64,000 nt of DNA from Bryopsis sp. KO-2023 (GCA_030272585.1 BSYQ01000014.1:1240001-1304000), one strand, 5' to 3'; positions 1-10,224 are shown, counted from the stretch's first letter. Numbers and translations are program-made. Notes: generated by a model from the sequence alone, not told the origin.

Positions 1-268
1 CAGTCTGCATCAATGCTGCAAGGCATCAGACCTTGCAGTCCTTTCAATCAGAGCCCAGCTCAGCCCCACGGCCATTCCTGTGGTGCTGAGCGACCTTCTA
101 GAACATTCTAGCTGCCAGCTCAGTAGTCCACGTACTACTTCACTGCCAGCACACCCTGACTGACTGTATGCTGCCTCAGGGCAGCCAGCCTCCTACTTAA
201 AGTACTGCAGGACTGTCAGCAAGCCTGCTGACGTACTGCAGGGCTGTCAGAAACCCTGATTCGCTACA
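1..268 (-). repeat. LTR (left, first 8 bases outside window)
   Basis: Matches 8429-8696 and 16857-17124 throughout. It serves as 3' LTR of the left copy. The expected first bases TGTAACAT lie before position 1; the right end is GCTACA at 263-268. Confidence 0.9.
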
Positions 269-281
269 TTCCTCCCCATCT
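269..281 (-). other. Polypurine tract, left copy
   Basis: Read on the minus strand this is AGATGGGGAGGAA, directly before the TGTAGC start of the 3' LTR: the standard position and composition of a plus-strand primer. The second copy has the same at 8697-8709. Confidence 0.7.
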
Positions 282-947
282 GAACTGCAGTAGCCCCTTA
301 CTGCACTTTAACTGAAATAACTCAACCTTTTAGGGAAATTCCATAGCTCAATAAAGATCTGAAAACTCATCATCAAATCAAACCCTACTCCCTTGTAGGT
401 CTAACAAAACATCAACAACCAAAGAACCCTGCTGCACACTTAAACTGTTTTCTGCAGCTTCTCACTTCCTTGGCATATAAAACACAACTAAGAAATAATG
501 TTATGCCCAAGGTCACAACCCTTGCAAATATAAAAACCTCAATCAGTAGAAAACAAGTCAAATGACTGATCAGCAGTTTTCCAAAATAAACACTGCTTAT
601 CAGCCCACAAAATCTAGCAATCAGTAAAAATGTCCCTTCTCAAAGGATACTATTATGCTGCAGCAATAACCCACATTGTGTTGCAGCTATCAAAAATGTA
701 TCTAGTTGGCAGGTTTATTAAGAATCTCTGAAAAATACTCTGCCTGTCCAATAAGCACTCAAGAAAAAGGAACAAAATGATATAACTCCCTCAGAAAATT
801 GTTCTTTTCCAAATTCCACCAAATCAAGAAATACACCAAGTTTCATTCAATCAGCCTAATATGTTCTGCCTGAACTGGCAGCTCCCACTGCAAATCACAT
901 TTCAATAAAAACCAAACATTCCTTCAAGTGACCTGCAGCAAACTGCA
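282..947 (-). other. Retroelement 3' non-coding segment
   Basis: About 670 bp between the RING-like ORF and the polypurine tract. AT-rich, no ORF of note, no repeat recognised. Identical segment at 8710-9375. Confidence 0.6.
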
Positions 948-1796
948 CTAGTCACCTGCACCCTGAGAGATCACCTCATCTAGACTTCTCTTTTTTGCTG
1001 ACCCAGATTTCTTAGAAGGTATAACCTCCCACTCAACAATCCGGTGTGGTGCTGCATCACGGTTTGTCTGATTTCTTCCTGCAGTGCTCTTAGGCAACTC
1101 CAATCCTGCAATCCGAAGTGTTGTCATGACTCTTGCTGGAGGGACTGCCAAGCCTGGATGTCTCCTTATCATCCTGCACAATCCACATTCTCCAAACTGA
1201 GCAGGTCCTGGACTTGCTACCTTCAGAGAAATTGAACAGTTCGCTTGCATCCTTCCCTCGGCATCGAGCTGAATAGTGGTATCATAGGCATACCACATCC
1301 TCATCCAACAAACAGATTTGCAGCAGACCCTGTGCTGACCACAAGAGAATGTGTACACTGGTCTGTTGCAGGTCTTGAAACACAGAGTGCATCGCATGCT
1401 TGACTCTGTCAGCCCTTCCACAGGGTTTAGCTGCACTTCTGGTAGTAGCAGTGTCTGATTCGGAAGTATTCTGTCAACAGAATTGCTGTACCACCTTGGT
1501 TCCTCTTCCTTAAGATCAGCCACCTTCTCCTTTCCTGCAAGTGACTTTTCTTCACACTCCATTACTCTTCCTGAGATCTCATCCGCATCTGCATCTCTGA
1601 GCTGAGTCCCTTGCACCACTTTTGGTATATTTGTTGCCCACTCGCGCCAACGATAATTTTCAGCACGGGCGGCCTGCAACTCAGTTCTTGCTTTCCGAAG
1701 CTGTGCAGACAGATTTGCTGCTGATGCTGCCCTGGAGCTCAACAACTTGAAAGCTTGTTCCACCTGATCCTCGGTCTCTTGAGCGTGGTCTACCAT
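948..1796 (-). CDS. Extra retrotransposon ORF: coiled-coil and RING-like zinc finger protein (left copy)
   Basis: An intact 282-codon ORF downstream of integrase, where retroviruses keep env and other gypsy elements sometimes keep accessory ORFs. Residues about 5-105 are rich in Ala, Glu, Gln and Lys with heptad-like spacing and probably form a coiled coil. Around residues 134-165 is a Cys/His cluster: CTLC, then 12 residues, C-x2-H, then CCKSVC, with a later CGLC pair; this resembles a degenerate RING-type zinc site. The tail is basic (KKSGSAKKR). There is no signal peptide or membrane segment, so it is not an envelope protein. A ubiquitin-ligase or nucleic-acid-binding role is inference only. 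The ORF is kept open in both copies although gag is broken. Confidence 0.65.
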   Translation of the reverse strand: MVDHAQETEDQVEQAFKLLSSRAASAANLSAQLRKARTELQAARAENYRWREWATNIPKVVQGTQLRDADADEISGRVMECEEKSLAGKEKVADLKEEEPRWYSNSVDRILPNQTLLLPEVQLNPVEGLTESSMRCTLCFKTCNRPVYTFSCGQHRVCCKSVCWMRMWYAYDTTIQLDAEGRMQANCSISLKVASPGPAQFGECGLCRMIRRHPGLAVPPARVMTTLRIAGLELPKSTAGRNQTNRDAAPHRIVEWEVIPSKKSGSAKKRSLDEVISQGAGD

Positions 1797-1853
1797 TCCT
1801 GCTCACGCGAACGATAAAGAGAAAATAACACTCTCCCTTTTCTTCTTCAGTTT

Positions 1854-3392
1854 TTATTGTGCTTTCCGACTAGGACGTCGCCTCATTGCGGTCCCTTCAC
1901 TCCTTTGCTGGTAGTCACGTAGTACATCTCGAGCATTCTGCAAATGTTCTGCAGGTTCCCATGTGTCCTCAGATTGATCATATCCCTGCCATCGAACAAG
2001 GTACTGTTTCCTGCCTCTGACAGTTCTGTCTGCCAGAATTCTGTCCACCTGATATTCCTCTTGACCATCCACAAGCTCAGGTTCAGGTTGCCACCTGGGT
2101 GCCTCCCTTGCTGGAAAGCTGCCCACCTGATCTTCAAATGCAGGTTTGAGCTTGGACACATGAAAGACATCATGTATCCTCCAGTGACCTGGCAGTCTCA
2201 ACCTGACTGCAACTTCAGAGAGCTTCTCAGTGACTTCAAATGGTCCACAGTACTTTGCTGACAACTTTCTGCTTAACACTGCAGGTAGGGGTAAGTCTTT
2301 TGTGGCCAGAAAAACTTTTTCGCCTGGCTCAAAGCCCCCTCCCCGCCTGGTTTCGTCCGCCACCTGGCGTTGACGTGCCTGAGCAGCAGCAATATTGTGT
2401 TTGCATTTTTCCAGATCAGATTGCCAAGTAGTCCACCAATCATCCACTGCAGGGCAGGCTGACACAGCCACAGCACTTGCAGGAGTCCTTGGGTTCTGCC
2501 CATTCATCAAATAGAAGGGGGAGAATCCAGTAGTAGCATTGACACTTGAGTTATAAGCAAACTCACCAGCTGCCAAGTGCTGATCCCAATCTGTTCCTGC
2601 AGGATCAACATAACTGCGCAGAATTTCCTGCACTGTTCTGTTAGCCCTTTCAGTCTGACCATCTGTCTCAGGATGATAACTGCTTGACATTGCCAATCTT
2701 GTTCCAGCCTTCTTCCAAAGAGACCTCCAAAAATTGCTAGTGAAACGAGTATCCCGATCAGAAACAATTTCTTGAGGTATCCCAAAGAAACGAACCACAT
2801 TCTGGAAAAATAAATCTGCTACCCCTGCAGCAGTAACCGTCTGCTTTGTCGGAATAAGTCTGATCATTTTTGTGAACCTATCCACAACCACCAACAAATA
2901 ATCTGACCCAATTCGAGTTCTAGGTAAAGGCCCAACAAAGTCAAGTGAAACACTGGTCCACCTGCCATCAGGAATAGGCAGGGGCTGCAGCTTACCCAAA
3001 GGCCTCTGATTAGAAGCCTTATTCCTCTGACATGAAATGCAATTCCGGACATACTTGTGCACTGACTCCGAGATGTGGGGCCAGAAATAATGCAACTGCA
3101 CCCTGACAAGGGTCTTCCTTCTGCCCAAATGTCCTGCCAATGGGGACTCATGGCAGTCATGCAGTATTTTCTCCCTGAGCCCATCTGCTTCACGAATCCA
3201 CCATTTCCAAGCATTCCCAATTCTTCTCCAGAGCCTTTGGCCATCCCATTTCACATGTCCAGGTCTGTGTCTTGCAGTGATCAACTGTTGACACAGTGGA
3301 TCTTTGGAATAAGCTGTCTGCACCTGTTGCAGGAATCCTTCTGCAACTTCCAGCCTAGCCTGAGCATTCATTTCAGACTTTGTTTCCTCCAC
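1854..3392 (-). CDS. pol (integrase part): Ty3/gypsy integrase with chromodomain (left copy)
   Basis: The 512-residue ORF is the 3' part of pol. An N-terminal HHCC zinc domain is visible (HDCHESPLAGH, then CISCQRNK). The DDE core follows: Asp in SLDFVGPLP, Asp in VSDRDTRF, Glu in ERANRTVQEIL. The C-terminus carries a chromodomain (EYQVDRIL, YLVRWQGY, DTWEP), which in chromoviruses directs insertion by binding modified histones. The ORF starts at an internal Met because the upstream pol reading frame is interrupted by the insertion at 3406-3888; in an intact element it would be continuous with RT-RNase H. Confidence 0.93.
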   Translation of the reverse strand: MEETKSEMNAQARLEVAEGFLQQVQTAYSKDPLCQQLITARHRPGHVKWDGQRLWRRIGNAWKWWIREADGLREKILHDCHESPLAGHLGRRKTLVRVQLHYFWPHISESVHKYVRNCISCQRNKASNQRPLGKLQPLPIPDGRWTSVSLDFVGPLPRTRIGSDYLLVVVDRFTKMIRLIPTKQTVTAAGVADLFFQNVVRFFGIPQEIVSDRDTRFTSNFWRSLWKKAGTRLAMSSSYHPETDGQTERANRTVQEILRSYVDPAGTDWDQHLAAGEFAYNSSVNATTGFSPFYLMNGQNPRTPASAVAVSACPAVDDWWTTWQSDLEKCKHNIAAAQARQRQVADETRRGGGFEPGEKVFLATKDLPLPAVLSRKLSAKYCGPFEVTEKLSEVAVRLRLPGHWRIHDVFHVSKLKPAFEDQVGSFPAREAPRWQPEPELVDGQEEYQVDRILADRTVRGRKQYLVRWQGYDQSEDTWEPAEHLQNARDVLRDYQQRSEGTAMRRRPSRKAQ

Positions 3393-3405
3393 TTGATGTG
3401 TGGCC

Positions 3406-3888
3406 TGTAACAGTCACAAGGGGAAAACACTTCGACACACGAAACAAAACGAAACCTTACACGAACACCAACAACAAGACAACCGCCGCCGACTCCTTAA
3501 ACCCCAAGCAAGCCTAATCCGCGGCCCTGACGTAGTGCCTAGGACTCCAACCGCGGATGTCCCTGGTTCAAATCCCACTAACTACTGCCCCATTCTACAC
3601 CTCCTGTACCCCTCCCTCGACTCCACTCTAACCTCACACTCACGTCACACTAGTCACCCCGCGGGTCACATCGTGAGTCAATTCAATCCCCTCCCATTAC
3701 TCCCGAATCTCCCGAGAGCGACACCTATTACCTAATCCGGTATATAGGCGCCCTCTCCCCCAAGTTAAAATAAGAAGCGAACTCAGGACACCCGGCTCAG
3801 AGTAGATTACATCTATTCTGGCCCAGGTGACCTGAGTTCGAATCTCAGCCACTACCACCACTAATCCCACACCTAAAGAACTGCTACA
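3406..3888. mobile_element. 483-bp TG..CA insertion in pol (solo-LTR-like) with tRNA-like modules
   Basis: Begins TGTAACAG and ends CTGCTACA, imperfect inverted ends of TG..CA type. It is flanked by a 5-bp target-site duplication TGGCC (3401-3405 and 3889-3893). That signature fits a solo LTR of another retroelement. It splits pol between RNase H and integrase. A TATA-like GTATATAGG lies near 3740. Two plus-strand tRNA-like stretches are inside: about 3521-3592 (A-box-like TGACGTAGTGCC, B-box GGTTCAAATCC) and about 3795-3860 (GGCTCAGAG, then GTTCGAATCTC, ending near ACCACCA). The right copy (11834-12316) is the same, so the insertion predates the tandem duplication. Confidence 0.75.
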
Positions 3889-6529
3889 TGGCCCTGCTCA
3901 AAGCATCTGCCACCACATTGTCTCTGCCTGGTCTGTACTTGATCTCGAACTTGAAAGATTGCAGAGTCTCCATCCATCTTGCTTGCCTCTGCGACAGGTG
4001 AGGCTGAGTATGCAAAAACTTGAGGGGTGCATGATCGGTGTGCACCACAAACTCTTGTGCATCCAAATAGTGTCTCCAGACCTTCAGAGCATGCACAACT
4101 GCTAGCAGCTCCTTTTCATGAGTAGCATAGTTGAGTTCTGCAGGTTGCAGCTTCCTGCTTTCAAATGCAACTGGCTGCTGGCCCTGCCCCTTGTCCTGAG
4201 TTAGGACTGCTCCTATTGCATAGTCTGAAGCATCAGTGGTAACTTCAAACTTCAGACTCGGGTCAGGTACCAATAGCACTGGTGCAGACATCAATGCCTC
4301 CTTGATATCCTGCATGGCTGCAGCTTCTGTCTCAGTCCATTTCCACTCTGCATCCTTTTTGAGTAATGCAGTCAAAGGCTTGGCTCTGGCAGAGAAGTCC
4401 TTCATGAACCTCCTGTAGTAGTTTGCCAATCCCAGAAAGGACCTGAGATCCTTAACTGATGTCAAGGGTGGCCAATCTCTGATAACCTGCACCTTGCTCT
4501 GCAACACCTGTACTCCTGCAGCACTTAACTCATGCCCCAGAAACTCAACTTGATCTCTGCAGATCTCACACTTTGAAGCTGATGCATATAACTTCTGTTC
4601 CCTCAATCTCTGCATCACTTTCCGCAAATGAACTTTGTGTTCTGCCCAATCTTTGCTAAAAATCAAAATATCATCCAAGTAAACGATGCAAAAGACGTCC
4701 AGAAAATCATGCAGCACATGATTCATTGTGTTCATAAAAGTGGCAGGGGCATTTGTCAGCCCAAAAGGAAGAACAACATACTCGTAAAGGCCATATCTGG
4801 TGCGGAAGGCCGTTTTCTCACAATCTGCAGGATCCAACCGCACCTGATGGTAGCCTGAGCAGAGGTCAATCTTGCTGAAGCAGCGTGCTCCCTGAATCTG
4901 ATCCAGCAACTCCTCTATCCTCGGGATAGGATACCTATTTTTCACCGTTAGTTTGTTAAGTGCCCGAAAATCCACACACATCCTAAGTTTCCCATTTTTC
5001 TTAGGAACAAACAAAACCGGCGAACCCCATGGAGACTTGCTAGGTCTGATAAATCCCTGCTTCAGCAGCTCTGCTAACTGCTTTTTCAGTTCTTCTCTTT
5101 CTGCAAAACTGGCCCTATAAAGCCCCTTTTTTACTGGTTCTGCACGTTCCACCAACTCAATCTTATGATTCACACCCCTGTCAGGAGGTAACTCCTGCGG
5201 CAGTTCCTCTTTAAACAAATCCTGAAACTCCTTTCTGATCTGTTTTTCTAACTCAGTTGCCTCTTTTCCTTCCTCTGACAAGGTTTCTGCAACACTGCCT
5301 TTTACTGCATCAGTACTTTCCACATTATTAATCAAATGTTCTTCTTGAACTTCCCGAAGATTTACCAAATACATGGGCATACCCTTGCGGGCTGCCCGAG
5401 CAAACTCTTTGGCGGACATCATATCCAAATCTTCAGTACTGCAATCCTCTACTCTACCAATCTGCATTCTGACTTTGACTACTCCCTGAGGTGTCTGCAA
5501 AACCAACTGCTTCTTCTGCCAATCTATCATAGGGTTATGTTTACTCAGCCAAGACATACCTAACACCAGATCATATCTGCCTAGTGTCACTGCATACATC
5601 TTTTCCTCTGAAACAAACCTCCCCATCTTGACACTGGCCTGCAGTTCTTTTTCTACCTTCTCTGAAGTCCTGCCATCTGCTAACTGCACTTCAGTAACCA
5701 CCTCAGTAGCCTTTGCCTGAATGTCATTTTCTAGCAACCAATCTTTCGAAACAAAATTGTCGGTTGCACCACTATCTAATAAAATTCTTGCAAAACAACC
5801 TGCCACAGCCCCTGTGGTCTTCAACAATCCTTGAGTCCCCACTTGGACTCCTCTCAACTTCAAAACTGGGGGTACACTTGAACAAACACTCTTAAGGGAA
5901 TCTGCACTAAGTTTCCCCTGTTCAAGCTCCTCTCTCACTGAAAAATCTGATGTGTCTGCCCTCAGATCACCATCAGTACTTTTACACTCAGTAACATTGT
6001 GCAGCTCAGGTTCAGGCTGTACACCTCCCAAACCTGCACTGCCCGACATCACCTGCAGGCTGGGTGTGGCTTCACTTGGCTCATCACCTCCTGCCTCAGA
6101 GACCAGAGCGGTTGAGGCTTCACACAGCCCACAACCCTCCTTCGTTGTCCCTTTATCCTTCACTAGACATTCTGCAAATGTGGCTACACAAGGCCCTCCA
6201 CCTGCAAAATTCAACACTGACACTGCAGGATCCCCTTCAGGTATGGCTACCCATGGCTCTGTACCTGCAAGGTTCTCCATCTTCTTCTTCTTCTTCTTCT
6301 CCTTGGCTGAGGCTACACGTGGCTCTCCAACCTTGGAGTTCTGCTTTAAAATTCTTGCTACCCCCCAATTGGTAGCCTCTCTGTGTGGTGGGCTGCATCG
6401 GCCATCCCACACTCCACTTCTATCCTCCTCCGCCAGAATTTCTCGGCCAGCAGTCTCTCTAGACTCTGGCCTCCTCAGTTTTCCTGACAGTCTGTTGCAA
6501 AATGTCCTTTCTTGCCGCAGTTGTAACAA
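3884..6529 (-). CDS. pol (PR-RT-RH part): Ty3/gypsy protease-reverse transcriptase-RNase H (left copy)
   Basis: 881 codons. The N-terminal 230 residues are low-complexity and include a KEKKKKKK stretch. The aspartic protease is at about residue 250 (LLDSGATDNFV). The RT follows with LPFGLTNAPATF and the catalytic VYLDDILIF, then RNase H (TTDASDYAIGAVL) and the RNase H end motif ADALSR. It copies element RNA into DNA in the capsid particle. The last codon and the stop lie inside the 483-bp insertion, so the ORF is truncated before integrase. It overlaps the end of the zinc-knuckle frame (stop at 6475) in another frame, so it would need ribosomal frameshifting from gag. Confidence 0.93.
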   Translation of the reverse strand: MLQLRQERTFCNRLSGKLRRPESRETAGREILAEEDRSGVWDGRCSPPHREATNWGVARILKQNSKVGEPRVASAKEKKKKKKMENLAGTEPWVAIPEGDPAVSVLNFAGGGPCVATFAECLVKDKGTTKEGCGLCEASTALVSEAGGDEPSEATPSLQVMSGSAGLGGVQPEPELHNVTECKSTDGDLRADTSDFSVREELEQGKLSADSLKSVCSSVPPVLKLRGVQVGTQGLLKTTGAVAGCFARILLDSGATDNFVSKDWLLENDIQAKATEVVTEVQLADGRTSEKVEKELQASVKMGRFVSEEKMYAVTLGRYDLVLGMSWLSKHNPMIDWQKKQLVLQTPQGVVKVRMQIGRVEDCSTEDLDMMSAKEFARAARKGMPMYLVNLREVQEEHLINNVESTDAVKGSVAETLSEEGKEATELEKQIRKEFQDLFKEELPQELPPDRGVNHKIELVERAEPVKKGLYRASFAEREELKKQLAELLKQGFIRPSKSPWGSPVLFVPKKNGKLRMCVDFRALNKLTVKNRYPIPRIEELLDQIQGARCFSKIDLCSGYHQVRLDPADCEKTAFRTRYGLYEYVVLPFGLTNAPATFMNTMNHVLHDFLDVFCIVYLDDILIFSKDWAEHKVHLRKVMQRLREQKLYASASKCEICRDQVEFLGHELSAAGVQVLQSKVQVIRDWPPLTSVKDLRSFLGLANYYRRFMKDFSARAKPLTALLKKDAEWKWTETEAAAMQDIKEALMSAPVLLVPDPSLKFEVTTDASDYAIGAVLTQDKGQGQQPVAFESRKLQPAELNYATHEKELLAVVHALKVWRHYLDAQEFVVHTDHAPLKFLHTQPHLSQRQARWMETLQSFKFEIKYRPGRDNVVADALSRAM

Positions 6530-7629
6530 TCAATATTCGCTGCAGAGTGACCTGCATCCATTCTGCTCCTTCTGGCAGAGATACTCTCTCTAGATCTTCT
6601 GTTCTGCCTCTGTCTGCGAGGACTACCACTGCGTCCTCTGCTTTTACTGCGACTGTCGCTTCGGTTTCTACCAACATCAAAACCCACGCGGTTACGCTGG
6701 AGGCCATCAACCTCCATGCGGTCCCCTAATTGTGGTGTATATTAGTGTGGTGTATACCTATCACGATCTGCGTCAGTTCTGCCACGACCGGCACTGCGAC
6801 CTCGACTCTGCGATCTTCCTCTGCTGTAGGATCGGCCTCTGCTGTGAGATTGGCCTCTGCTCTTTGATCTGTCTCTGCGTGATCCTTCGCGTCCTTCTCT
6901 GCGGTACGCCTGAAGTGGACCTTCCCAAGTGGCGGCGAGTGCTATCGCACGCTCCAGATCTGCAGGATCTTCCATTTCAACTTTAGTTCGCAGACGGTCA
7001 TTCAAGCCCTCTACAAAACGAAAGAGCTGCTCTCCAGCGTTGCTGTCATTGATCTGCAGCATAAGTCTTCTGAACTGATGCACATACTCAGCAACAGGAG
7101 ATCGTCCCTGCCTCAGACGAGACCATTCCCGCCTGAAGTCTTTGTTCTCATTCGTTTTACCAAACTGCTGTCTGAGTGCTGTCACCAAAGCTGGAACGTC
7201 CTGTGGCAGATTCAGCTGTCCTGCCATCGCAGCTTCATACCGACCTCTCCACCAAGTGCCTGCTGCTCCTCTCAAGCATCCTGCAGCCACTAGTACCTGC
7301 TGTTCCCTGTCCCTGGTTGCAGTAACATCAAAGTATGTCTGCAACTGGACTTGCCACTCATTGAGGGGAACATCATGTGGATCACCATACCACATGTCAG
7401 GGCCTTTCGCCCTGGCTCTGCCCAGAGCTGCGGGAGGTTGCTACTGTGCCATCCTGTTGTGCACTGCGTTCCGAGCTGCGTCGTCCATCTGCACGTTCAC
7501 GTTGGCTGCTACGTGTCTCAGGTGCTGGACCTCTTCCTGCATGTCCAAAATCATCTGCCTCAATCCCTGCACGTCGAAGGGATCTGGGGCCGGCATTCCT
7601 ATCTGCGGTTGCTCGTCCTGTCCGGCCAT
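6475..7629 (-). pseudogene. gag: gag with two in-frame stops, ending in a CCHC zinc knuckle (left copy)
   Basis: Three ORF pieces sit in one frame. 7629-7441 encodes MAGQDEQ...HNRMAQ and stops at TAG. 7440-6742 encodes the retrotransposon gag core (NEWQVQLQTYF, GTWWRGRYEAA, RFVEGLNDRLR) and an Arg/Ser-rich tail of SRGRS-type repeats, and stops at TAA. 6739-6475 continues to the nucleocapsid zinc knuckle CYNCGKKGHFATDC and ends at TGA. Gag would form the particle and bind element RNA. Homology continues across both stops, so they are either nonsense mutations or leaky stops. They are the same in both copies, so they predate the tandem duplication. Confidence 0.75.
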
Positions 7630-8008
7630 CTCTGCGCTGCTCTCTGCGTTCTCTTTCCTGCTGTCCTCTCAAGCGATTCCTGTATATATTGCAGTTGGGA
7701 TCAGTACACTCTGTGTATCTGAAGTACCCTGGACCCTGTTCTGCTCTGCGGTGACCGTGAGGGGGTGCTCTCAGAGCGCCTGGCTCCAACACTGCCAAAG
7801 GGTGTCTGACAGGTCCAAGTATATGTACAGGCTGAGCAAAACGAAGAGGAGAAGGTAAACGAACCACTGTATCAGGAAAACGCAGTGTGTGTGGCAGCAC
7901 CCCTTCTGGGTGGTTCTCTGCTGAGTCCTCTGAATGAATACTCGTCTCAGAGTCAGAAACCACTTCAATAACTCTGTCACTACCACCAAAAGGTCTGCCG
8001 AAACTCAT
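7397..8008 (-). CDS. Putative gag N-terminal ORF in another frame (left copy)
   Basis: A 203-codon ORF upstream of gag, overlapping it in another frame. Its first 130 residues look protein-like (acidic Ser/Glu start, then YFRYTECTDPNC and YRNRL); the remainder is the Arg-rich shadow of gag. It may be the original gag N-terminus, now joined to the rest only by a frameshift. No domain recognised. Repeated at 15825-16436. Could be a spurious ORF. Confidence 0.35.
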   Translation of the reverse strand: MSFGRPFGGSDRVIEVVSDSETSIHSEDSAENHPEGVLPHTLRFPDTVVRLPSPLRFAQPVHILGPVRHPLAVLEPGALRAPPHGHRRAEQGPGYFRYTECTDPNCNIYRNRLRGQQERERREQRRDGRTGRATADRNAGPRSLRRAGIEADDFGHAGRGPAPETRSSQRERADGRRSSERSAQQDGTVATSRSSGQSQGERP

Positions 8009-8420
8009 ACAACCAAAACTCGACCAAGCAACAGCTGCGCCTGTAACTTTTCAAGTCTGCTTCCCTGAACAGCGCAAAAACTGCGTCTGTGTGCTGCTCC
8101 TGTGCGCTGCTTCTGTGTGCTGCTCACAGCACTCTCCAGTTCTATCTCTCCCAAGGCTGTGGGGCCTTCCAAGGTCCTCCAGCGACCCTGCACAGTCTTG
8201 CTGCGCCCCTGCTCCGAAACCAATGTAGTGAATCCGCCTGCAGACCGCTATTGTGGGCTGCTGGCTGTGAACTGCAAGCCTGAAACGGCTTGGAGGGAAA
8301 GAATAGACGACTTGGAAGCGAGACAAAGGGAGTTCAATCCCAAAGTAAGGTTACAAGAACGTTCAAACCCCAAGAACTTATAGAATACCCTAGCAGCCTT
8401 GATCCTAACTGATCATAGGC
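8009..8420 (-). other. Retroelement 5' leader, left copy
   Basis: Sequence between 5' LTR and the first gag-frame ATG. Only short ORFs; expected to be the untranslated leader and packaging region. Repeated at 16437-16848. Confidence 0.6.
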
Positions 8421-8696
8421 TGTAACATCAGTCTGCATCAATGCTGCAAGGCATCAGACCTTGCAGTCCTTTCAATCAGAGCCCAGCTCAGCCCCACGGC
8501 CATTCCTGTGGTGCTGAGCGACCTTCTAGAACATTCTAGCTGCCAGCTCAGTAGTCCACGTACTACTTCACTGCCAGCACACCCTGACTGACTGTATGCT
8601 GCCTCAGGGCAGCCAGCCTCCTACTTAAAGTACTGCAGGACTGTCAGCAAGCCTGCTGACGTACTGCAGGGCTGTCAGAAACCCTGATTCGCTACA
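8421..8696 (-). repeat. LTR (middle, shared by both copies)
   Basis: A 276-bp LTR starting TGTAACATCAG and ending TTCGCTACA (TG..CA ends). It is the 5' LTR of the left copy and the 3' LTR of the right copy. A tandem arrangement with one shared LTR is a recombination product, not two independent insertions. Confidence 0.92.
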
Positions 8697-9375
8697 TTCC
8701 TCCCCATCTGAACTGCAGTAGCCCCTTACTGCACTTTAACTGAAATAACTCAACCTTTTAGGGAAATTCCATAGCTCAATAAAGATCTGAAAACTCATCA
8801 TCAAATCAAACCCTACTCCCTTGTAGGTCTAACAAAACATCAACAACCAAAGAACCCTGCTGCACACTTAAACTGTTTTCTGCAGCTTCTCACTTCCTTG
8901 GCATATAAAACACAACTAAGAAATAATGTTATGCCCAAGGTCACAACCCTTGCAAATATAAAAACCTCAATCAGTAGAAAACAAGTCAAATGACTGATCA
9001 GCAGTTTTCCAAAATAAACACTGCTTATCAGCCCACAAAATCTAGCAATCAGTAAAAATGTCCCTTCTCAAAGGATACTATTATGCTGCAGCAATAACCC
9101 ACATTGTGTTGCAGCTATCAAAAATGTATCTAGTTGGCAGGTTTATTAAGAATCTCTGAAAAATACTCTGCCTGTCCAATAAGCACTCAAGAAAAAGGAA
9201 CAAAATGATATAACTCCCTCAGAAAATTGTTCTTTTCCAAATTCCACCAAATCAAGAAATACACCAAGTTTCATTCAATCAGCCTAATATGTTCTGCCTG
9301 AACTGGCAGCTCCCACTGCAAATCACATTTCAATAAAAACCAAACATTCCTTCAAGTGACCTGCAGCAAACTGCA

Positions 9376-10224
9376 CTAGTCACCTGCACCCTGAGAGATC
9401 ACCTCATCTAGACTTCTCTTTTTTGCTGACCCAGATTTCTTAGAAGGTATAACCTCCCACTCAACAATCCGGTGTGGTGCTGCATCACGGTTTGTCTGAT
9501 TTCTTCCTGCAGTGCTCTTAGGCAACTCCAATCCTGCAATCCGAAGTGTTGTCATGACTCTTGCTGGAGGGACTGCCAAGCCTGGATGTCTCCTTATCAT
9601 CCTGCACAATCCACATTCTCCAAACTGAGCAGGTCCTGGACTTGCTACCTTCAGAGAAATTGAACAGTTCGCTTGCATCCTTCCCTCGGCATCGAGCTGA
9701 ATAGTGGTATCATAGGCATACCACATCCTCATCCAACAAACAGATTTGCAGCAGACCCTGTGCTGACCACAAGAGAATGTGTACACTGGTCTGTTGCAGG
9801 TCTTGAAACACAGAGTGCATCGCATGCTTGACTCTGTCAGCCCTTCCACAGGGTTTAGCTGCACTTCTGGTAGTAGCAGTGTCTGATTCGGAAGTATTCT
9901 GTCAACAGAATTGCTGTACCACCTTGGTTCCTCTTCCTTAAGATCAGCCACCTTCTCCTTTCCTGCAAGTGACTTTTCTTCACACTCCATTACTCTTCCT
10001 GAGATCTCATCCGCATCTGCATCTCTGAGCTGAGTCCCTTGCACCACTTTTGGTATATTTGTTGCCCACTCGCGCCAACGATAATTTTCAGCACGGGCGG
10101 CCTGCAACTCAGTTCTTGCTTTCCGAAGCTGTGCAGACAGATTTGCTGCTGATGCTGCCCTGGAGCTCAACAACTTGAAAGCTTGTTCCACCTGATCCTC
10201 GGTCTCTTGAGCGTGGTCTACCAT
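9376..10224 (-). CDS. Extra retrotransposon ORF: coiled-coil and RING-like protein (right copy)
   Basis: The same 282-codon ORF as at 948-1796, predicted protein identical. Coiled-coil N-terminus, CTLC / C-x2-H / CGLC metal-site residues, basic tail. It sits 57 bp after the integrase ORF. Confidence 0.65.
   Translation of the reverse strand: MVDHAQETEDQVEQAFKLLSSRAASAANLSAQLRKARTELQAARAENYRWREWATNIPKVVQGTQLRDADADEISGRVMECEEKSLAGKEKVADLKEEEPRWYSNSVDRILPNQTLLLPEVQLNPVEGLTESSMRCTLCFKTCNRPVYTFSCGQHRVCCKSVCWMRMWYAYDTTIQLDAEGRMQANCSISLKVASPGPAQFGECGLCRMIRRHPGLAVPPARVMTTLRIAGLELPKSTAGRNQTNRDAAPHRIVEWEVIPSKKSGSAKKRSLDEVISQGAGD

Noticed and set aside
948-1796. Envelope gene (endogenous retrovirus).
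   Set aside because: No signal peptide, membrane anchor or furin site; Cys/His pattern and coiled coil suggest an intracellular protein.
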